52,260 nucleotides of DNA from assembly GCA_023409955.1 (NCBI GenBank), contig JAEYQQ010000136.1:1-52260 (forward strand), in the 5' to 3' direction. Positions 48,686 through 52,260 of this stretch are shown here, in pieces. Both the position numbers and the translations under genes were made by a program. This DNA is from Bacillota bacterium. GTDB lineage: Bacteria; Bacillota; Clostridia; Christensenellales; Aristaeellaceae. Every line of letters starts with the position of its first letter. The first letter of the stretch is position 1. Under the pieces are notes generated by a model. The model worked only from the letters and a program-made list of their open reading frames with translations. It did no database searches and was not told the DNA's origin.

Positions 48686-50854
48686 TTAACGCTGCAGCAC
48701 ATACCCGCTCTTTTCCCACATGGCAATCCAATCCTGCAATCTTGCAAATAGCTCGTTATTGCTTTTTGCCTTGAGCATCATGGACAGAAGCTGCTCTGTA
48801 GCATCCTTGGCATTGGCGGAAGAAATGACGCCGCGAATGGAGCGGATGCCATCCAACTCTTTTTGATTAAGCAGAAGGTCTTCACGGCGGGTGCCGCTCT
48901 TTTGCAGGTTTACAGCGGGGAATACACGCTTTTCGGAAAGCTCACGGTCCAGCACCAGTTCCATGTTGCCGGTCCCCTTGAACTCCTCAAAAATGATATC
49001 ATCCATCCGTGAGCCTGTTTCAATCAATGCTGTGGCGATGACAGTCAGACTGCCGCCTTCTCGTACATTTCGTGCTGCGCCGAAAAATCGCTTGGGTTTA
49101 TGCAGAACCCCTGGCGCAAGGCCGCCAGACATGGCCCGGCCGGTTTGCGGTGCGACTGCGTTGTAAGCCCTGCTTAAGCGGGTGATGCTGTCCATGAGCA
49201 CAACAACGTCCCTTTTCTGTTCTACCAGGCGCTGTGCACGCTCCAGGACCATTTCTGCCAGGCGGACATGGTTTTCTGGCAGCTCATCAAAGGTGGAGGC
49301 CAAAACTTCACCTTGAATGGATTCACGAAGGTCTGTCACTTCCTCCGGCCGTTCATCCACCAGCAGTACCATTACATGCACATCAGGATAGTTCCGGGTA
49401 ATGGCGTTGGCGATCTTGCTTAGAATGGTTGTCTTGCCGGCCTTTGGTGGAGCAACGATCAACGCACGCTGACCAAAACCAATGGGGGCAATCAGGTCCA
49501 CCAGGCGGATGGCCAAATCGGTATTGTCCATTGGGTTTTCCAGGGTAATGCGCTTATTGGGATAGATGGGGGTCAGATCATCAAAGGAGACCCTATCCCT
49601 CAGCTCATCAGGGTGGATACCGTTGACCTCTGTGATGTACAGTAGTGCACTGTACTTGTCACCGTCTCGTTGAGGACGTGTCTTACCGGTGATATGGTCG
49701 CCGGTACGCAGACCGAAGCGCCGAATCTGGGCAATGGAAACATAGACATCCTTGTTGCCGGGCAGGAAATTTTCAGCCCGTAAAAAGCCGTAGCCCTCTG
49801 GGTGGATTTCCAATATACCGCTTCCATCACCGCACTCGCCATTGGCCAGCATCTCCGGTACGGCGGGGTTGGATGTACCAAGTTCCCGGTTGTAATATCC
49901 TGTATCCCGGCGGGGACGGAAGTAGGAGGTTTCCTGGCGGATGGGTTCAGGCCGCAGTGCTTCTGACCTGAAGGTGGGGTCTGGCCTGTAATTTTCTGCC
50001 CTGTAAGCCGTATCCTGACGATAGCCTTCCGGCTTGTATATATCCTGTCGGATAGGCTCGGATCGATATACATCTGCTTGGAATGGATCAGCTTTGAAAT
50101 TATCTTGGCGGTAGGTATCTTCCCGCAAGTTGTCCTGGCGGTAAGCTGGACGCAAAGCATCGTTTCTTTGGGTAGGCCTAGTATATGCTGTTTCCTGTGC
50201 GGGCCTGAACATATCCTGTCTTTGGGCAGGCCGGTAGGGGTCCTGCTCCTGATCAAAAGGATCACGACGGGTTGGTGCAGGTGCAGCCACGGATGCCGCA
50301 GGCCCAAAGCGTGTTACAACAGGAGGCGTAGTTTCGGTGATATCAGGTGCGTCAGGGCCGAACCTGGGTGTATAGCCTGCCGGACGCGGTGCCGGTTTTA
50401 CAGTCTCCTGACGAGATAGTGGTGCGATGCGAGGGGAAGGCGTGAGGGAGCGAGCCTGCCATGCTGGTTTTGTAGAATAAACAGGGCCTGTGGTTGAACG
50501 GTTGGGTTGGGGATTAGTCCATGCAGGCTTATACTGCAGGCTATCCATTCTTTTTTCAGTAACCTGAACCTGAGGGGCAGGCATCTTTTCTGATTCATCT
50601 TCTTCATCTTTAGTGACGGCAGCATCAAATGTAGTTTCTGGTTCAATATCTTCTTTAATATCTTCTGAAACTTCCTGAGGAGCGGATACAGTGATTTCTG
50701 GCTTAATAATCTCCGCAGATGCTGTATTTTGCTCAATGCCTGCTGAAATGCGTGCAATGATCCCTTCCTTGTCAAGGCCGGCGCTAAGTTTGATACCTTT
50801 TTCCCGGGCCAGTTTTCGAAGGGATAAAACGGTCATGGATTGAAGATCCAACAT
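48686..50854 (-). CDS. rho: Transcription termination factor Rho, long form
   Basis: 722-aa hexameric RNA-dependent ATPase that terminates transcription; E. coli Rho has 419 aa. Domains in order: Rho_N SAP-like helices (residues 1-40), a long disordered insertion (41-345), cold-shock RNA-binding domain (346-413: ILEIHPEGYGFLR, DVYVSIAQIRRFGLR), and the ATPase with Walker A APPKAGKTT (468-476), Walker B VVVLMDSITRLSRAYN and LIETGSRMDDIIFEEFKGTGNMEL. The insertion is acidic (44-90), then P/R-rich, then a Tyr/Arg/Asp repeat block (205-318). ATG 50854 has GAGGAGG about 11 nt upstream. A GCGTGTAT/ATACACGC repeat flanks the leader. Confidence 0.97.
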   Translation of the reverse strand: MLDLQSMTVLSLRKLAREKGIKLSAGLDKEGIIARISAGIEQNTASAEIIKPEITVSAPQEVSEDIKEDIEPETTFDAAVTKDEEDESEKMPAPQVQVTEKRMDSLQYKPAWTNPQPNRSTTGPVYSTKPAWQARSLTPSPRIAPLSRQETVKPAPRPAGYTPRFGPDAPDITETTPPVVTRFGPAASVAAPAPTRRDPFDQEQDPYRPAQRQDMFRPAQETAYTRPTQRNDALRPAYRQDNLREDTYRQDNFKADPFQADVYRSEPIRQDIYKPEGYRQDTAYRAENYRPDPTFRSEALRPEPIRQETSYFRPRRDTGYYNRELGTSNPAVPEMLANGECGDGSGILEIHPEGYGFLRAENFLPGNKDVYVSIAQIRRFGLRTGDHITGKTRPQRDGDKYSALLYITEVNGIHPDELRDRVSFDDLTPIYPNKRITLENPMDNTDLAIRLVDLIAPIGFGQRALIVAPPKAGKTTILSKIANAITRNYPDVHVMVLLVDERPEEVTDLRESIQGEVLASTFDELPENHVRLAEMVLERAQRLVEQKRDVVVLMDSITRLSRAYNAVAPQTGRAMSGGLAPGVLHKPKRFFGAARNVREGGSLTVIATALIETGSRMDDIIFEEFKGTGNMELVLDRELSEKRVFPAVNLQKSGTRREDLLLNQKELDGIRSIRGVISSANAKDATEQLLSMMLKAKSNNELFARLQDWIAMWEKSGYVLQR

Positions 50855-50960
50855 GGATTATGTGTCCTCCTCAAATGTGCGTGTATGGGCGCAAAGAAAT
50901 AAAGATGTGCATGTAAATACGCTATGCGAAATACACGCTTTTTATGCATCGTACGTATGG

Positions 50961-51974
50961 TTATTCTTTAACGGCTATTACGATGTCTCTCTGTACAGCT
51001 TGTTCAACCCAATGATCAAAATCGTCAAATGGGGCCTGATTGCATACTTTGAAACCCGCTTTTTGTAAAGTGTTGGATAAATCTGTTTTTTTAATTGTAT
51101 AGGTGTTAAACGATAGGGCGATGGCACCACCTGTGTGCAGTACTTTATACCAGCCTGGCAGTGCTTTTTGAAGCAAAGATAAGAAACTGCCTGTACGCTG
51201 TCCGTCCTTGGGTGCATGCTGTACGCCATAAGGCAGATCAGCGATCATTACATGAACGGTACTTGGCTTTTGCATGGCGCTTACGTACGCTGTATCACCT
51301 AAAATGATTTTGAGCGTACGTGTATCTCCTGCCTGGTAATGGGCAGCAGTATCTGAAAGCTGCCAGGAGGCATAAGGGGCATGCTTCCCGCCTGGCAATG
51401 TCAGGCTGCCTTTGTCTGCCTTGTGTTTCAAGCGATGAAGTTGTAAATAGCGGCTGACAAAACCGCATGCTTCCTGTACATCCTTACTGTCCATCTCCAC
51501 GCCGATGGCGTTATGGCCCCGCTGCAGGGCACAAAATAAAGAGGTTGCTTTCCCGCACATGGGATCCATAATCGTAAGCGGCTCTTTTGAATGAACAAAT
51601 GAGCTTGCACATAGGGCTGCGTTGAGCATCAGCCCCGTAAAAGATGCATTCGTTTTTCCTTTGTATTTGAGCAATTCAGCCATATCTTGAGGGAGATAAT
51701 CGGATACCTTGTAATCAAGGGGGCGAAGAAGTCCATCCTCCAACAAGGCACCCATATAAATGGATGAATGGCTGCCAATCAATTGTAGAGCAGAGGATGA
51801 AAGAGAGGGAGAGGAAACGCAGAGCCATGGGGCACCACCCATGTCTTTCCAATGAATTTGGGCTGAAACATTGCATGCATGAAGCATGCATTGCATTTCG
51901 ATGTTTGCCAGCTTTCGCAGGGATGCTACATATCGTGTATTGGCATGTGGCCATAATAGGAAGGCGTAATCCAT
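50961..51974 (-). CDS. Trm11-like RNA N2-guanosine methyltransferase
   Basis: 337 aa, class I SAM methyltransferase of the UPF0020/Trm11 group that methylates guanosine in tRNA or rRNA. Seen: MDPMCGKATSLFCALQRGHNAIGVEMD (SAM site, about residues 136-162) and the catalytic IADLPYGVQH, the D/NPPY equivalent. The N-terminal ~90 residues lack an obvious THUMP signature. ATG 51974 has AAGAGG 6 nt upstream. Between rpsU and rho in the same orientation. Target base not deduced. Confidence 0.82.
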   Translation of the reverse strand: MDYAFLLWPHANTRYVASLRKLANIEMQCMLHACNVSAQIHWKDMGGAPWLCVSSPSLSSSALQLIGSHSSIYMGALLEDGLLRPLDYKVSDYLPQDMAELLKYKGKTNASFTGLMLNAALCASSFVHSKEPLTIMDPMCGKATSLFCALQRGHNAIGVEMDSKDVQEACGFVSRYLQLHRLKHKADKGSLTLPGGKHAPYASWQLSDTAAHYQAGDTRTLKIILGDTAYVSAMQKPSTVHVMIADLPYGVQHAPKDGQRTGSFLSLLQKALPGWYKVLHTGGAIALSFNTYTIKKTDLSNTLQKAGFKVCNQAPFDDFDHWVEQAVQRDIVIAVKE

Positions 51975-52104
51975 GTATGCCTCTTTTCAAATGCTCTTTT
52001 AGGATTATATCAAAAACAATAGCGGCATGCAATGCTCTAGCACGAGAAAATGTGCATGTAGCATCGTTAATTCAAGTGATAAGGAATCACTTACAAGCGT
52101 AAAC

Positions 52105-52140
52105 GAAGAAAAAGACCCTTTCCCATAAGGAAAGGGTCAG
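52105..52140 (-). terminator. Terminator after rpsU
   Basis: GACCCTTTCC pairs with GGAAAGGGTC (52114-52138) around a short loop; on the minus strand TTTTTCTTCG follows. Confidence 0.85.
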
Positions 52141-52150
52141 GCATGAAAAA

Positions 52151-52260
52151 TCAGTACTTGCGCTTACGGGCAGCCTCTGCTTTTTTCTTGCGCTTTACGC
52201 TGGGCTTTTCATAATGCTCGCGCTTGCGAACTTCTGCCAGAACGCCTGCGCGGGCGCACT
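52151..52260 (-). CDS. rpsU: 30S ribosomal protein S21 (partial, 5' end outside window)
   Basis: The visible C-terminal 36 residues read CARAGVLAEVRKREHYEKPS, then VKRKKKAEAARKRKY and stop, the basic tail of S21, a small 30S protein near the anti-Shine-Dalgarno. The start codon lies beyond the right edge. A strong terminator follows on the minus strand. Confidence 0.9.
   Translation of the reverse strand, partial: CARAGVLAEVRKREHYEKPSVKRKKKAEAARKRKY

Overview
The window reads as ordinary chromosome of a Gram-positive, spore-former-related bacterium of the Bacillota, most likely class Clostridia. The evidence is the conserved Firmicutes block rho-rpmE-DUF1385-prmC-prfA-ZIP-ywlC-ywlE, a CdaA/CdaR cyclic-di-AMP pair, a Noc/ParB next to rsmG, GerMN-domain lipoproteins, strong AGGAGG ribosome-binding sites and Bacillota-type sigma-A promoters. 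No rRNA, tRNA, CRISPR array, insertion sequence or prophage was seen. A partial adenosine-deaminase-type gene is cut by the left edge and a partial rpsU (S21) by the right edge. Species cannot be named from this sequence alone.

Layout. 1-4.0 kb (minus): hexuronate catabolism (uxaC, then a mannitol-dehydrogenase-family oxidoreductase) followed by a deaminase-like gene. 4.2-6.3 kb (plus): a frameshifted Smr-domain gene behind an operator-like inverted repeat, a YgiD-type dioxygenase, and an NlpC/P60 plus peptidoglycan-binding protein. 6.4-9.6 kb (minus): radC, ydcF-like, rsmG and noc. 9.9-16.1 kb (plus): a tightly packed, partly overlapping operon of cdaA, cdaR, an unrecognised membrane-anchored acidic protein, a P-loop ATPase, an RsmF-type rRNA methyltransferase and a GNAT protein. 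16.2-18.3 kb (minus): ychF and an ATP-grasp protein. 18.7-22.4 kb (plus): uppP, then a GntP-family permease with a glycerate kinase.

22.5-32.3 kb (minus): an unknown 112-aa protein, pepF, an MFS transporter, topB and a heterodimeric ABC exporter with one degenerate ATP site. 32.8-38.5 kb (plus): an OmpR-type response regulator, its histidine kinase, two GerMN lipoproteins and an Rsm22-like methyltransferase with a four-cysteine cluster, then a P-type Ca2+-ATPase. 41.3-41.8 kb: no gene, but imperfect tandem ~100-bp repeats, each with a small palindrome. 41.8-51.0 kb (minus): rpsI-rplM with an L13-leader-like 5' region, ywlE, ywlC, ZIP, prfA, prmC, DUF1385, rpmE, and a long rho with a ~300-residue disordered insertion. 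51.0-52.3 kb (minus): a Trm11-like methyltransferase and rpsU.

The best candidates for something undescribed are (i) the operon joining cdaA-cdaR to an unknown membrane protein and a P-loop ATPase where glmM is usually found; (ii) the response regulator-kinase-GerMN-GerMN operon, which resembles actinobacterial mtrAB-lpqB; (iii) the Tyr/Arg/Asp-rich repeat region in Rho; (iv) several intergenic RNA/DNA structures, including a hairpin that buries the ZIP gene's ribosome-binding site. All functions are assigned by reading motifs; no database search was run.
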